The notes under the pieces: generated by a model | Told to the model about the DNA's origin: nothing | Seen by the model: the letters and a program-made list of their open reading frames with translations, nothing else | The model's database searches: none | Origin: Papilionanthe hookeriana x Papilionanthe teres | Taxonomy: Eukaryota; Streptophyta; Magnoliopsida; Asparagales; Orchidaceae | NCBI GenBank assembly: GCA_022702705.1 | Contig: CM040423.1 | Location: 40,135,392 to 40,199,391 of the forward strand | DNA length: 64,000 nt | Direction: 5' to 3' | Translations under genes and position numbers: made by a program | Shown here: piece by piece, positions 48,240 through 60,206 of the stretch | Layout of the letters: every line of letters starts with the position of its first letter | Numbering within the stretch: position 1 is the first letter of the stretch

Positions 48240-48352
48240 ATGTAAATTATTCGATATATAAGAATGGGGTGGTATGTATGTGAAAAAAAAAATAAAGTTT
48301 GGGTGTTAGATATGTAAATATATAAGAATTGAGTTGTACGTATGTAAATCTT
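48240..48352. mobile_element. foldback MITE, two right-end fragments in tandem
   Basis: AAGAATGGGGTGGTATGTATG is followed by an A-run and then GTGTTAGATATGTAAATATA...AGTTGTACGTATGTAAATC. Both match the right terminus of the family at 556-780. Confidence 0.55.
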
Positions 48353-48477
48353 CTTATTTTTGCTTCCGATATATATCACCACACCACATGTATGCCGTAA
48401 GAACTGTCCATTTTTGTAAATCACTCCACCCTTAGAACTTCAAGCTTACAATGACATGTGACATAAACAAATGGTCA

Positions 48478-48750
48478 CTTACATTCACATATACACCAAA
48501 CAATTCTTATGTATTTTCATAGTTGACATCTAAATTCCAATACTTACATGTAAATTGCTTAAAACTGTAATATCACATCAAAGATACCATCATCACCACC
48601 ATCTTTCTCCTTTTTTTTTTGTGAAAATAACACATCTTTCCATGTATAGGATCATAAATACCGAAGTGTCGTGATTGTAAACGTAATAAAATTTAAATGT
48701 GATATATGCGAATACACAAGAACTGTGCCATGCAATGTAATAGTGGTATT
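48478..48750. mobile_element. foldback MITE copy 9, diverged
   Basis: Left arm (CATATACACCAAACAATTC TTATGTATTT region), centre (CATGTATAGG) and right arm (GTGATATATGCGAATACACA) are in the same order as the family, with an A/T-run insertion near 48610. Confidence 0.55.
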
Positions 48751-50454
48751 CCCATTTGTCTTTTAGACAAATCTTATACTCTCTTATTCAGCCACAAGTT
48801 AAGTCAACTTACAACTTTAGGTTGAAAGCATAATATCTCAATAAACATAAAATCAAGTGTTAGGATATAACGGAATGAAATTAATATATTCATGTGCATG
48901 CACCTCACAAAGATGCATGCACCTCACAAAGATGCATGCCCTAAACCGCCAACGTGAAACTGATAAGTTCAAGAAAAAGAAACTTTGGGTACAACTGTAT
49001 TATTGTTTTGAAAACAACGAAAGGTATAGTATTCCTCACCAAGTTACCCATAAAAGAAAATCAATCCCAGAAGCAATAGCCGAATCACAACACATATATT
49101 TCCCTCCTCTTTCTTTCTTTTTTTCTTTTTTTTTTTTAGTCGTATGAACTTTCAGGGCCAAAATCTAAGCAAACAAATAAGAGTATTGAACACTTAAGCA
49201 AGAGCATCAAGACAACAAGCAAGGGATTGGGCCATCGGCAGCAACATCGAGCAGTTAGAGAAGAGAGGAGAAATTACCTGGCTCAAGCTTGTAAAGAAAA
49301 GAAAACAGAACTCCAACAACTCTCAAGTTTGCAAAATGCTGAACCAACCAGAGAATCACTCACTAAAAAAAAAAAACAACAACCCCCCAACGTCCCTTTT
49401 GAAGCAAGTCCCAAAAGGAATGCAATAACAAGCTTCAGAAAAATTTCAGCAGCACTTCTCACATCAAAATTTCGGCCAACCCAAAAGACCTCCCCAAGTG
49501 GGGTTTTTATACGCATAGGGGGAGGAGAAAGCTTACCTTACTTTACCAGGAGGGTGAGCCAAAGGCTGAGGAGGATGAGAGAGGCGACAAGCGACGTAGA
49601 AGGGAGGTGGCAGTCGTGCAGCAGGGAGAGTGGCTGACAGGGGACGTAGGAGAGTAGCAACAGGTGTAAAGGGGTTTGGTGGGGGACCTCGTGTCGAAGA
49701 ATGGCGAAGAGGAGGTGTGGGAAGCTTGACCGAACAGTTAAGGCTCGGCAGGGTTGCGACCAGGAAGAAGGATCGAGCCCGGTTCAAAAAATGGGGGCCC
49801 TCGGTACGGGAGTGTGCATGATTTTGGGTTTAAAAATTAGGGATTTTCTCATTTTTTTTAATTTTTTGTTAATTAAACGTATCAATATTTATGCAATTTA
49901 TTCATGCTTAAAATGATATAAAAATTGGTGTCGTTTCTAGGTAATTTCGACGTTTCGGACGTGCCGGCGCAGTACGTTACGTCATCTGGGGTCGTTCGAA
50001 CAATCTCGTCGACGATCGGGTTGAAAATGAGTCGATTTGATTTTCTTGAAATTTTATGTTTGTGGTCGATTGATTTGAAAATCGATTTATGTTTTGATTA
50101 ATTATGAAGATTTTATAGGCGCAGTGACGCGAATTGCAATATTTAACATTTCGATCATCTGAATTGCAAAATTTGTGCCTGCGGATGTGCAAATTGTGCA
50201 TAAGACAACCCTAGGGCTTAATGATCCTATGGAGACTTCTTTTGAGTTCCCTCATGTTAATTTCAACCTCCGTCAAGAACCATACATGTAGAACTTTAAA
50301 AGAGTAAAGAAATAGTTCGGACTTCTAAAACGAGGTGAGTTCCATTACTAAGTTTCTAAGATAGTCAAAGGGAGAATCCTAAGGCTGGACCCTAAATCCT
50401 AAGAAGACAACTAGACTTCGCCAAAATTGAGGTCAACACCAAGATTTATAAAGG
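48751..50454. other. unassigned region, possibly LTR-derived
   Basis: It includes a 19-bp direct repeat (CATGCACCTCACAAAGATG at 48897 and 48916) and a GC-richer stretch at 49230-49800, open on both strands but without domain features. A plus-strand frame at 49227-49637 is Arg/Ser/Lys-rich and overlaps antisense frames; I do not call it a gene. Confidence 0.35.
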
Positions 50455-50666
50455 TGAAGGAAACTTTCTCTTAATTCTTAATTGAAAACATATGTTACAT
50501 ATTTATATACATTCCCATATCTCTAGATTAGAAATATCTTTAATGTAGAAAAGATATTGTAATTGGGTATCCTTTAATTAGATTATATACGCTTCGTAAT
50601 ATACATGCTTCATATTTATATACGCTTCATAATATACATGCTTTATATTTATTACTTTCCATAGCA
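50455..50666 (-). repeat. 3' LTR of the second copia element
   Basis: On the minus strand it begins TGCTATGGAAAG directly after the purine tract and ends ...TTTCCTTCA, about 212 bp. Within it, two near-copies of a CATGTATATTATGAAGCGTA-type unit lie side by side near 50590-50640. Confidence 0.55.
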
Positions 50667-50669
50667 CTC

Positions 50670-51664
50670 CCCTCATGCTGGAGTATAGATATTTATCAAC
50701 CCAGTTTTTACAAATATAAGTGACTCTAGCTCTATTAAGACTTTTGTCGAGATGTTCCCTAGCTGTTTCCCAGTCCTTACATGAGATGTAAAAATCAAAT
50801 TTTATTGAATCTTTTCATGAAAAAAATGTTAATCTATCTTAACGTGCTTAGTTTGTTTATGATAGACAGGGTTTAAAGTGATATGAATTACAATTTGGTT
50901 ATCACACCATAACTTTGTTGGATTGTGATCTAAAAACCCATTTCGATGAAGAATTGGGAGAACCACATTAATTTACTCGGAACTTATGCCATTGTTTGAT
51001 ACTTAGATTATGCACTGGATTGTGACACCATATTATGTTTCTTATTCTTTCATGAGACCAAATTGGCACCAACACAAATATAATATCTAGTAACGGATCT
51101 TAAATCAATTTTGGAACTTAATCTCCATCAGAGAAACATTCAATATTTCTGTCTATAATTTTGATATAAAATACTTTGTTCAGAGCCCCTTTGAAGTAAC
51201 ATAGTAGCCGTTCTAAAGTTGACCAATAATGGACTGCGGGACAAGACATGAACTGATTTATAATGTTAACTGAATAAGCAATGTCAAAGTGAGCCATTTT
51301 GAGGTGGTCTAATTTTTCCACTAACTTTATATATCGTTCATGGTGAATAAAAGACTCCATTATTGGTAAGTTCATTGATTAGGAAGCATCAAAATATTAC
51401 ATGGTTTGACTCCTAATTTTTCAGGTTCTGCTAACAAATACAAAATATACTATTGTTGAGATAAAAATATATCATTCTTGCTTCTTGATACCTCAATCCC
51501 TAAGAAGTACTTCAAGGAACCTGGATAATTAATGTTGAACTGATTTTTTATAAATGATTTCATTGATAAGGTGCCATGCATATTATTTCCAGTAATAATA
51601 ATGTCATTAACATAAACCACTAGTAGAATGATCCCAAAAGCTTTGTATTTTACAAACAATATGT
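50670..51664 (-). pseudogene. copia reverse transcriptase and RNase H remnant
   Basis: The reverse transcriptase catalytic segment reads LLVVYVNDIIITGNN (YVND in place of the usual YVDD) near 51610, followed by LKYFLGIEVSRSKNDIFLSQ. Then come MAHFDIAYSVNIINQFMS and ERLLCYFKGALNKV (51118-51375), and an RNase H end with HVKIDIHFFHEKIQ and LGNILTKVL near 50730-50860. Frame changes and stops separate them. Confidence 0.82.
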
Positions 51665-51669
51665 AGCAC

Positions 51670-53005
51670 TTTGTCTCATCCTAGATTCAAGAGGTGGCTC
51701 CCGTGGAGTACCATTTTGTTCTGTATGACACTTAGTTCCATCTTCCGCTGGTGTAATGCTTTAATACCACTCACAGCCTGGGTCCGAAAGGTGGTATACC
51801 TCAACAATACAAGACATGCTGAAATTGAATTTATTTTGTATTTCAAAAGAATGATTGTATGCAAATAATAACATGAATAAACAATAACATATAAATTTTA
51901 TTCCATAATTAGTAGCCCATTGATACAATTAAAAGAAAAAATATAAAACTAACTGAATTAAAACTAAAATGACAACAGGGAACGACTATACAGACCCCAT
52001 AAAAACAATAGCTAAAGTGAATACTAAAAAATACCAAATTGGAAATATAAAATTGCTAAATCTGTTACGATGGAGACGGTCCCGCTGGTGGCTGAAGATA
52101 ATCAATTATGAAAAATATCAATGAGTGAGTTTGACAATCAAACTCAATAAATAATAATTATTTATTAAAACATAAATGACAAGAAAAATGAGACATGCAG
52201 TATGAACAACAAATAAGGGCAATTACCATGAACATATATAACATCATAAAATAACAAGAGGGTTATAAACAAAATATGTTCATTTATCTTAAGGAAACAT
52301 GCAATTAATTTAAATCAAGTTTTTTATTATTCAATTTTCTTTTATATTTTTATATTTAGTTTTAACAAACACCTTGAAACCAGGAATGTCAATACTAACC
52401 TAAGGAAACTTAGCGATTTTCTATAGAGTCGTTATTCTGTGAGTCTTTCGGCTTGACTAGCCATTATTCGGATCTATATGCTATCACACACAAGCATAAC
52501 ATATAATAAATATGATATTTCATGCAGACTTGTGATATGCCAGATACAAATTCATACAAGTAAAATGCAGGAAAAATATAATAACTGTAAGATTAATTCA
52601 AATATGCAGGAAATTTTATAACAATAAATTAAGAAAACTGATTATTTCATTACGAGCAATAAATAGAATCTATAAAAAATGAAGTAGCAAGAGTATGAAT
52701 GACAATCATATGTACAAATAACAATAATTAATGCCCCTAACTAGGAAGAGTATATTTATCCTATAATAAGAAATCAGTTGTGACAAATACGATACTTATA
52801 CGAATTCAACGCTTCTACTAGCGATCCTACACAATTTAGAATTCAACATGTAATTATTTATACAATTAAAGTCATTGAACATAATTATTTATTAGATTAG
52901 ATGCAACTTAATTAATATATGTATATTATATTCTTGAAAAAAGATATCAATTTAATTAAAGTTCTCTCCAATAAGTTATAATAATAATCGAATAAAAGAA
53001 TACTT

Positions 53006-53098
<93 letters not shown>

Positions 53099-53650
53099 TT
53101 ATATACAATTATACATATACATATTAATCTATACATAATAGAGGCTATAACTAATTAAAATTGCATTAATAGGAAAAAGGAAAAAAAAAAATATATGGAG
53201 GGGCATACAACACTTGTTTGCTCGAGGAAGGAGAACAAAGATTGAGTTTCAATGGTCTCTACACGCCACGATCCTGCGATTGTTTTCTCGGCTAGCTCTA
53301 ATCGCTATTGTGTCACAAGTTTTGGTCACTAAGCTGAAGGTTTTGGGTGAAGTCAGGAGAAAAGGATGAGGGAGGGAAGCCTACGATGCTTGATCGACAG
53401 AGAAAGGAGAAAGAGTGAGAGGGAGAGATGTTAGGGGTCGATGGCCGGAGGGGACGAGCAGGATGAGGTGATATCATGATGCTCTATCCCGCTTTTACAT
53501 AGAGCACTGAATTAGCGGGTTGATCGAATCAGGAAGGTGGCACGGGAGAGCGGAGAGAAGAAAAGGGGGAAAAAATCATGATTTGGGAAGTCAGTGAAGA
53601 AACAAGCAAAAAAATAAAGAAGAAAAAAATTCAGTGCTTACAGTCTCTTT
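51670..53650. repeat. LTR-like block inserted in the second copia element
   Basis: Non-coding. The part at 51874-52250 shares blocks with 37740-38160. A (TA)n tract and a purine/GC-rich stretch follow in the same order as at 40012-41480. It separates the copia integrase part from the reverse transcriptase part. I infer a solo LTR of a gypsy family; its exact ends were not found. Confidence 0.4.
53005..53096. repeat. (TA)n microsatellite
   Basis: Alternating TA of about 90 bp with one G interruption near 53023. Confidence 0.95.
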
Positions 53651-53689
53651 TCAGAATATTAATTGAAGCATTTAATCAAGTTTTAATTT

Positions 53690-54460
53690 CAATACAAAAT
53701 GATTAAAAATGCGACATTAACTTATTATGAGATTTCATAAAATTAAGTCAAGTCGTATGAGAGAAATTATCAACAATTGTCATAGTATCAAAATTCATTA
53801 GATAAGACAGAACATGATTCCCAAATATCAGAATGAGTCAACTCAAAACTATAATTAACTCTTTTATTAATATTAGAAATAGAAGACAAATGATAGTGTT
53901 AAACAAATTTACATGACTCACAATCTAAAGATGACAATTGCTGAAACTGAGGGCAACTTTTTAGCTTTGGTAGTGATGAATGCCTTAATCGACAATAGAC
54001 CTTAAACAGAGATAAGGTGCTTGAACAAGCACTAGGTCGAGGTAGTTATTCTCCAAAATGCATATCCCCTCGACTTTCATCATTTACCGATAAACTTCTT
54101 TGTCCTAAGATCCTAAAAAAGACAATTGCAGGGAAGAATAAGATGCAACAATTAAGAGCATAGGAATTTTGCTAATAGAGACATGATTACAAGAAAATTG
54201 AGGTAAATTAATGATAGAATTAGAGGAAATGTAGGAGTAATATTGATGGTGCCAGAACCAAGAACATTAGAGATAGATTCTTCTACTAAGATGACCAAAT
54301 AGATGTTTATAAAAGGTAGAAAGAGTTTTGGATTATCTATCATGTGCTATGTAACACTAAAATCAATGACTCACTCGATATCTGCCCAGTTCACTTGCAT
54401 TTCCCCCCTATTTTGGCTTTGCTAGTTTTGAAAGTGGGCCGACCTCTTCCATTCTCGTCT
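53690..54460 (-). pseudogene. copia protease to integrase N-terminal remnant
   Basis: Minus-strand pieces in order: a protease/pre-integrase stretch with HMIDNPKLFLPF and NVLGSGTINITPTFP (54152-54343), an HHCC-type region with RLRHSSLPKLKSCPQFQQ and CESCKFVKHYHL (about 53900-54010), and the integrase core start FELTHSDIWESCS (about 53805-53850). Stops and frame changes are frequent. Confidence 0.72.
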
Positions 54461-54614
54461 TATTTTTATTTTTTATTTTTTATTATTGTTTAAAACGGTT
54501 AAGTCAAAAATGAGAAATTTCTGATTTAATTGGAAAACACTTAAGAGACATTTGAGTAGTTGGAAAACACTTACCTGAGGGTAGAACACCTTAAATCACT
54601 CCAAGCACAAGTTA

Positions 54615-54858
54615 CAGTGTAGGCTTCCTAGATTTTAGGAGCACACCTTAGGTGAGAGCCCATCTACCTAATCCACAGTGTATGTTTCCTAGATTTTAGG
54701 TGCACACTTTAAGTGAGAGCCCATCTACTTAATCCATAGTGTAGACTTTCCTAGATTTTATGTGCACACCTTAGTTGAGAGCCCATCTACCTAATCCACA
54801 ATGTAGGTTTTCTAAACTTTAGGGGTACACCCTAGGTGAGAGTCCATCCACCAAATTT
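54615..54858. repeat. 61-bp tandem repeat, four copies
   Basis: Units start at 54615, 54676, 54737 and 54799. Shared words are TTTCCTAGATTTTAGG, GCACACCTTAGGTGAGAGCC and CATCTACCTAATCCA. The last copy is the most diverged. Confidence 0.92.
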
Positions 54859-55379
54859 TCAAATAGTGAAGCTAGACACTGGATCCTAATTCTTAAACTG
54901 ATTAAGACACTGTACAATAAGGATGCACTGTGAGTTAGTTTACGCTTGCTTAATTAAATCAAATAATGGAATTCCCGTAATGACTTAACCTACATTAAAA
55001 CCCAATGCACTGAGATTTGAGCTCGAACTTTACGCTCAGATTCTCTTGGCAATTGGGGATATTTGCCAGATATGGATCATCAGACTTGTGTAAGTCTGAG
55101 GTCTGGGTGGCTAGGACAATGCTAATAATGCTAATGTGTGCTAAACGATGGATACAATATAGAAATTTTTTAGAATAGTATCTCCTACCTCAAAGACCTT
55201 TAATAAAAGAGAGGAAATGACCGATGATATTATTCGCCGACTCTTGGTGAGATTGTTTCCCCCAACGATCTTTGGTCGCCAGTAGTCCTAGGCCGATTAG
55301 AGTGACAAACCTGTGGACACCACTATTTTACAAAATATTTACAAAATTAAAACAAAAAAAATCTCTTTTGTTTGTTAAC
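54859..55379. other. unassigned DNA
   Basis: No gene or repeat was recognised between the minisatellite and the dispersed repeat. Confidence 0.35.
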
Positions 55380-56880
55380 AAAAATTCTGCATAAAAACTT
55401 AAGCAACAACTTTTGCATAAAAATCAAAGAATTCTTCTGATAAAAAAAAAAAAAAACTTATTAAGGTCCATTGTTAGTTACTTGGATTGAGGTTAAGGAA
55501 TGCCCTCCGTAGATCGTCGGGTTGGTAGTGCTTGTCCAAGGTCGGGCAGCACACAGTCCAGCTCTGAGTCCCCCACCTTTACTAAATTCTTACACTTAGT
55601 CTTGATTTTCCATATGTGATCCTAGGATTTCTTTTACCTTGTGTTTTAGTACAGTTCGCTCTTCAAACTTTTTCTTGCACCAGATTTTTGCTGCTTTCTT
55701 TTTCCTGTAATTTATTTAAATCCCCTGCAAACTATATCATGCTTTATGGATTAGTCATGGAGCCGTAGCAGATGCCCAGGTACGCTTTACAGTTTATTTA
55801 TAGCATTTTTACTTTACTGTACTTTACTTTTTAGCACCTTTTATATACTTGCAATTTATTTACTTTGCATGCAAGAAAAAAAACAAAGCCAAAACCGAAA
55901 ACATTAAAACACACTTGACAAAATCATTCGAACCTTAGACATTAGGGCTGCTACTTCAGCAAGAACTCGGAACTAAATTCGTGGGCAGCACAGCGAGGAG
56001 CTTGGAGTAGACACTGTGGGTAGCGCGATGAGGACTTGCAAAAGGACATCTTCGAGCAAACACATCTACAACAACAAAACTCTTTCATAGTCTAAATAAC
56101 AACCTATAGGACTTCAAGGTTCACTTTCCCCTTAGGCTTTTGTGCAACCGTGTTGTGCGGCAAAAGTCTTAACTCGCTTTAGGTTCCGAGGTACGACGTA
56201 AACCCTCCTATCTCTGCGGGTTATATGCATAATTGAGTATTATGCAAATGTAAGTCCCAAATTATAAAATTGGTATGATTGAAATACTTAAATAAACATC
56301 TCTCCAAAACGTAGCCACACTATAGGATAGTTTGGGAAGTCACTGAGGGTCTTCCTCATGATCTGTGACGTCACCTACCTTTTCCTTCCTTTGGACTCCT
56401 GAAAATAACTGTTCCCATTTGAGCTATTCCCACTTGCTTTTCCACTTCCTATCGTGAAAACCTAAACTTTGAGATTCTTGAAGACATAACCACCGATCAT
56501 TATCGAGAGTTTTCTCAAGTGACCTCGGTCATTCGAGTGTAATTAACTATAGGGGCTCACTCTATAGTGAACTTGGAACCCAGGTAAAATAAACCCTACC
56601 TAGTCCATATATTAGGTAGGGGAATTTGCGGTCACATATAAAAATGTTCGCAGACCAAACGAATGTCATAAACCTTCTAGTTTGTATGATTGGGTCCACC
56701 GCCGTGGGATACACTTATCTTTCAAGAAAGTGTATTATTCGTGGTATCGGGAACGGTTATGCAAACTATTGGACAAGTGAGATCCATTCGGTCTCATTTC
56801 CAAAAATTAAAACATGCTACTTTCAAAACCCAAAATTACATACCTTTTATATTAAATTAAATTTTGAAACTATTTTCGAA
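55380..56880 (-). repeat. dispersed repeat, copy 2 (inverted relative to 45080-46800)
   Basis: See copy 1. Matching blocks here include GAGAGTTTTCTCAAGTGACC, ATAGGATAGTTTGGGAAGTC and ACGACGTAAACCCTCCTA, in reverse order and complement. The open frame at 56626-56907 is not supported as a gene. Confidence 0.65.
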
Positions 56881-58834
56881 ATTGAAGAAGCTGGCCGACA
56901 AGCATAATTAAGCTTATTATATTTAACCAATTTTTTATCAATTAATATACGAGCTATCATTCAGTTTAGTATCAAGCATTTAACAAGTTGCTTGATAAAT
57001 AATAAATAAATATGTTCATTAATAAATCAATGAGTTGGATTATGTTCAAGCTTCATTCATTTTGGTTTTGACCTTTTAAAAATGTTCAAATTTGATTATT
57101 TATTAAATTGAATGAGTATCAAGTCCAATTTAGCTGTTTTTTAAGTGCATTTGTTTACTTAGCTTCCTACTCAAGGCACATTAGAGTCCTTGTAACCATA
57201 TCATTTATTTATTAAAATAGATCTCTCGTCCAAGATATCTAGGGCAATGGATTGCCTTTACAACTTAGTGATGTATGTTTTCATAATTTGTTGTTCTCCT
57301 TTGCTTAAGGCATTTATTTTGGGTCACTTGTCATTTTTGTTGCCAATTGAATAAAATTGAGATCCCAGACTTCCATTTAATCTTAACCACATCATCTTTG
57401 TCAGATCACAAACTTTGGATTCTTTTTTTTGCCCCATTTTAAAGCATGTATCATCTACAGTTGAGCAAATAAAAAATTTAGTGCACCGCCATAAAAATAT
57501 ATAGAGAAATATGTCACTGCCACATATTTATCTATTTTCTCTACATTGATGATACATCGCATAAATGGATCTCAATCTTCGCATCTAATATGAAAGGAAG
57601 TTGATTTGGTGGCAATGGTTGGCATTTATCTCTGCTCCCATTTGGCCATATGATATTTGTTTTTAGGAAACTTTTCCCCCCTGGCTTTCTATAGTAGGTG
57701 ATGGGTTAAATATTTCTCCAATTATGCTTTACAAGTGCCCTCTTGAGAACCATTTGATCCTTAAGGCTGGTTATTAAACTTTTTACTGTTTCTATCTTGT
57801 TTTATGCCCTTTTTGGATTTTTATGGAAGGCTCACCATATGCATTAATTCAGGCTTACTAGATTTAGTTAGTTCAATTTGCTCTTAGATTGCCGCTTTAT
57901 ATATCATTTTTATTTTTTTTACTTCCTACAATCAATATTTATGCTTGGGTACACAAATATTTGATTCCAAATTATGGTACTTGTGACTAATTATAGTCTA
58001 GGATAGAATGGCGGTTCAAATTATCATGTAGGCCGTTTATATGGTATTGACTCTTAGAATGAGTGGTGTGAAAGATTTTCGGTAAATGTTATGAGTGGCG
58101 GAAAAAACTTTGGGTAAATGAGTAGAAAGATTGATGATACTTGTAAAAGAATCAATTTATCTCTTCTTGTTATAAGGCCAATTATGATGATGAGGGTTTG
58201 ATATTTTGAGTTGTTATGAAATTCTCAAGGGATAGAGTTGTGCTTTACAAGAAAATAATTTAAAGTAGCGAACTAAAATTATAGTGCATTAATCTTACCA
58301 TCCTTCACCTATTCTCCGTAATTATGTCTTCATCTCCATCTTCTTGCCTTTGAATCTTCATCCTCCTCTTCCTGTATTCTTGGCCTTTAGGTTTCTTCTT
58401 ATTCTAGAAGTTTCCCATTGCCATGCAATGTTGGACACTTGATCTTTTCTCCTTCTCCTCTCTGGTTGGAGAAAGAAACCAGAGGGGACAAGTTAGGTGG
58501 CAGAGAAAGGCAAGATCAACTGAAAGTGCGAGAAAGAGATGGAGAGAGAGGAATGAGGGGACAAACATAGTGGTGTGTTTAGAGAGTTTGTGTGCTAGAA
58601 CATGAAATTCATTAATAATAACAAGTTCCTAATACAACTATTTATAGAAATAAACATATCTAAACTAATTCAAAAGAATTTCTTGCATTTATAAAACACA
58701 GTCCTAACTAATTCAAGGGGGCCGAGCACCTTATTGTAAGGAGGATAATGATAATTTAAGTTAATCCATTCTATTATTTTCTTTTACTAAATTTAAAATT
58801 TCCTTTTATCTTTCCTATTTTTGGGTAATCTCCG
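56881..58834. other. AT-rich intergenic DNA
   Basis: I see no exon, RNA gene or clear repeat. Short frames such as 58423-58605 are Arg/Ser-rich without family features. Confidence 0.35.
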
Positions 58835-59080
58835 TCATTATCATCCCAACTACTTAGGTTCGGCTTTATGATTCATTATTTTTCATTCTTTCCTAGTGAG
58901 TGTTACTTGAGATGTTCAACATATTTGTCACACATAACTTCTAATAACTTATATTCATGTCCTAAATCCTCCTGCCCTAATCTAATCTACAAGTCTAGAA
59001 GGTGCATCTTCTACTCATCTTTGTGTAGGTCCATAACACTAAAAGTCTATTTTCTTTAATTAATAAATGTCATTCCTTTT
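58835..59080 (-). mobile_element. RTE-like LINE remnant, second subfamily
   Basis: The plus strand shows TCATTATCATCCCAACTACT followed by TAGGTTCGGCTT, the familiar antisense start of plant RTE 3' ends. Below it lie words shared with 8830-9335 such as GGTGCATCTTCTA. It is heavily decayed. Confidence 0.45.
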
Positions 59081-59171
59081 TTTTAATTTTGACACACATC
59101 TTTCTTAATATTTTTAATTTTTTCACGCTTAATCTAGTTATTATTTAGATAATCCCATTTAATATTTTTTA

Positions 59172-59408
59172 GGAATATTTACATACATACCACTTAATTC
59201 TTATGTATTTACATATATAACACCAACACTTAATTTTTACATGTATGCCACCTTATATAATGTATGCAAGGTACATTTCACTTTTTAATAGTTCAAATAG
59301 TGCTTATTTCGATGTGATATGAAAGATTTGGGTGGTATAAATGTAAAAAATAAATTTTATGTGTTAGAAATGTGAAGACAGGAATAGGGTGGTATATGTA
59401 AATGCCCC
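59172..59408. mobile_element. foldback MITE copy 10
   Basis: A well-preserved copy of about 237 bp with both arms (ATTTACATACATACCACTTA ... GGGTGGTATATGTAAATGCC) and the central CATTTCACTTTTTAA segment. The flanking 9-mers match at only 6 of 9. Confidence 0.8.
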
Positions 59409-59953
59409 CTTTTCTTAATGCTTAGTCATCACAACTATGCAGAAAAATTAGGGGGGGAAGTAATAGGAAGTTGTGATATTGTTTGTATGGATGCTATGAT
59501 GCCCTACAAATGTGGTACCCTTTATACGTACAGATATTGAAAATCTTAAATCCTCTTGGATTAGATTTACATACATGTACTATGAGATAGAATACACCAA
59601 CAATGTTAAGGTTCTGATCTTTCAATCAATTTTAAGGAGCTTGTGCAAATAATTCTTTTTTTCTCAACTTCATTTTTTCTTTATTCTTGTCTTCTCCCTT
59701 CTCTGTTTTTAAAACTAGATGCCACTTGGTCATCATCTTTGCCCAAACTATTCTTGATGGCCTGAGGACGATTCCCACCTATTGTTTATATGCTCTGTCT
59801 CTCTCTCTCTCATCTTATAGATCTGCTTTTCAAGATATGATTTTACTCTTACTTCCGCCACTTTTTTATTGATTGTTTCGCTTCACTTCTCCTCTAATGA
59901 TTGAGCTTTTTTAAGCTTATGACTACAATTATTATCTACATTCTACATTATTT
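59409..59953. other. AT-rich intergenic DNA
   Basis: Nothing supported beyond a short (CT)n run near 59796-59811. Confidence 0.35.
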
Positions 59954-60206
59954 GGAAGGGGCACGAACATACCTACTTTACAATTCTTATGTATTTACAT
60001 ATCTCACATCTGAACTTTTATGTTTACACACATAGTACTCAAATCTTTAATATCACATAAAAATAGCAATATTATCACTTTTTGAAAGTGAAATACATTT
60101 TTTCATGCATAGGTTCAAAGCACCGAAGTGTTATGCATGTAAAAATGAAAGTATGGGTGTGGCATATGTAAATTCATAAGAATTGTGTGCTACATGTGTT
60201 GATTTT
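59954..60206. mobile_element. foldback MITE copy 11, reversed centre
   Basis: Left arm ACAATTCTTATGTATTTACA, centre GAAAGTGAAATACATTTTTT + CATGCATAGG, and right arm GTGTGGCATATGTAAATTCA. Its centre is in the same orientation as copy 4. Confidence 0.65.

Larger units (their letters stand above)
50455..54460 (-). mobile_element. second Ty1/copia element, interrupted and partial
   Basis: On the minus strand, protease to integrase N-terminal pieces lie at about 53690-54460. Reverse transcriptase and RNase H lie at about 50670-51664, followed by a purine tract (GAGGGGAG at 50667-50674) and a short LTR (50455-50666). The middle (51670-53690) is non-coding and looks like a later insertion. No matching 5' LTR was found to the right. 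Confidence 0.72.

Noticed and set aside
49227..49821. Possible gene in the GC-richer patch (136-codon frame)
   Set aside because: Open on both strands through composition; Arg/Ser/Lys-rich with no domain; the patch resembles other LTR/leader regions.
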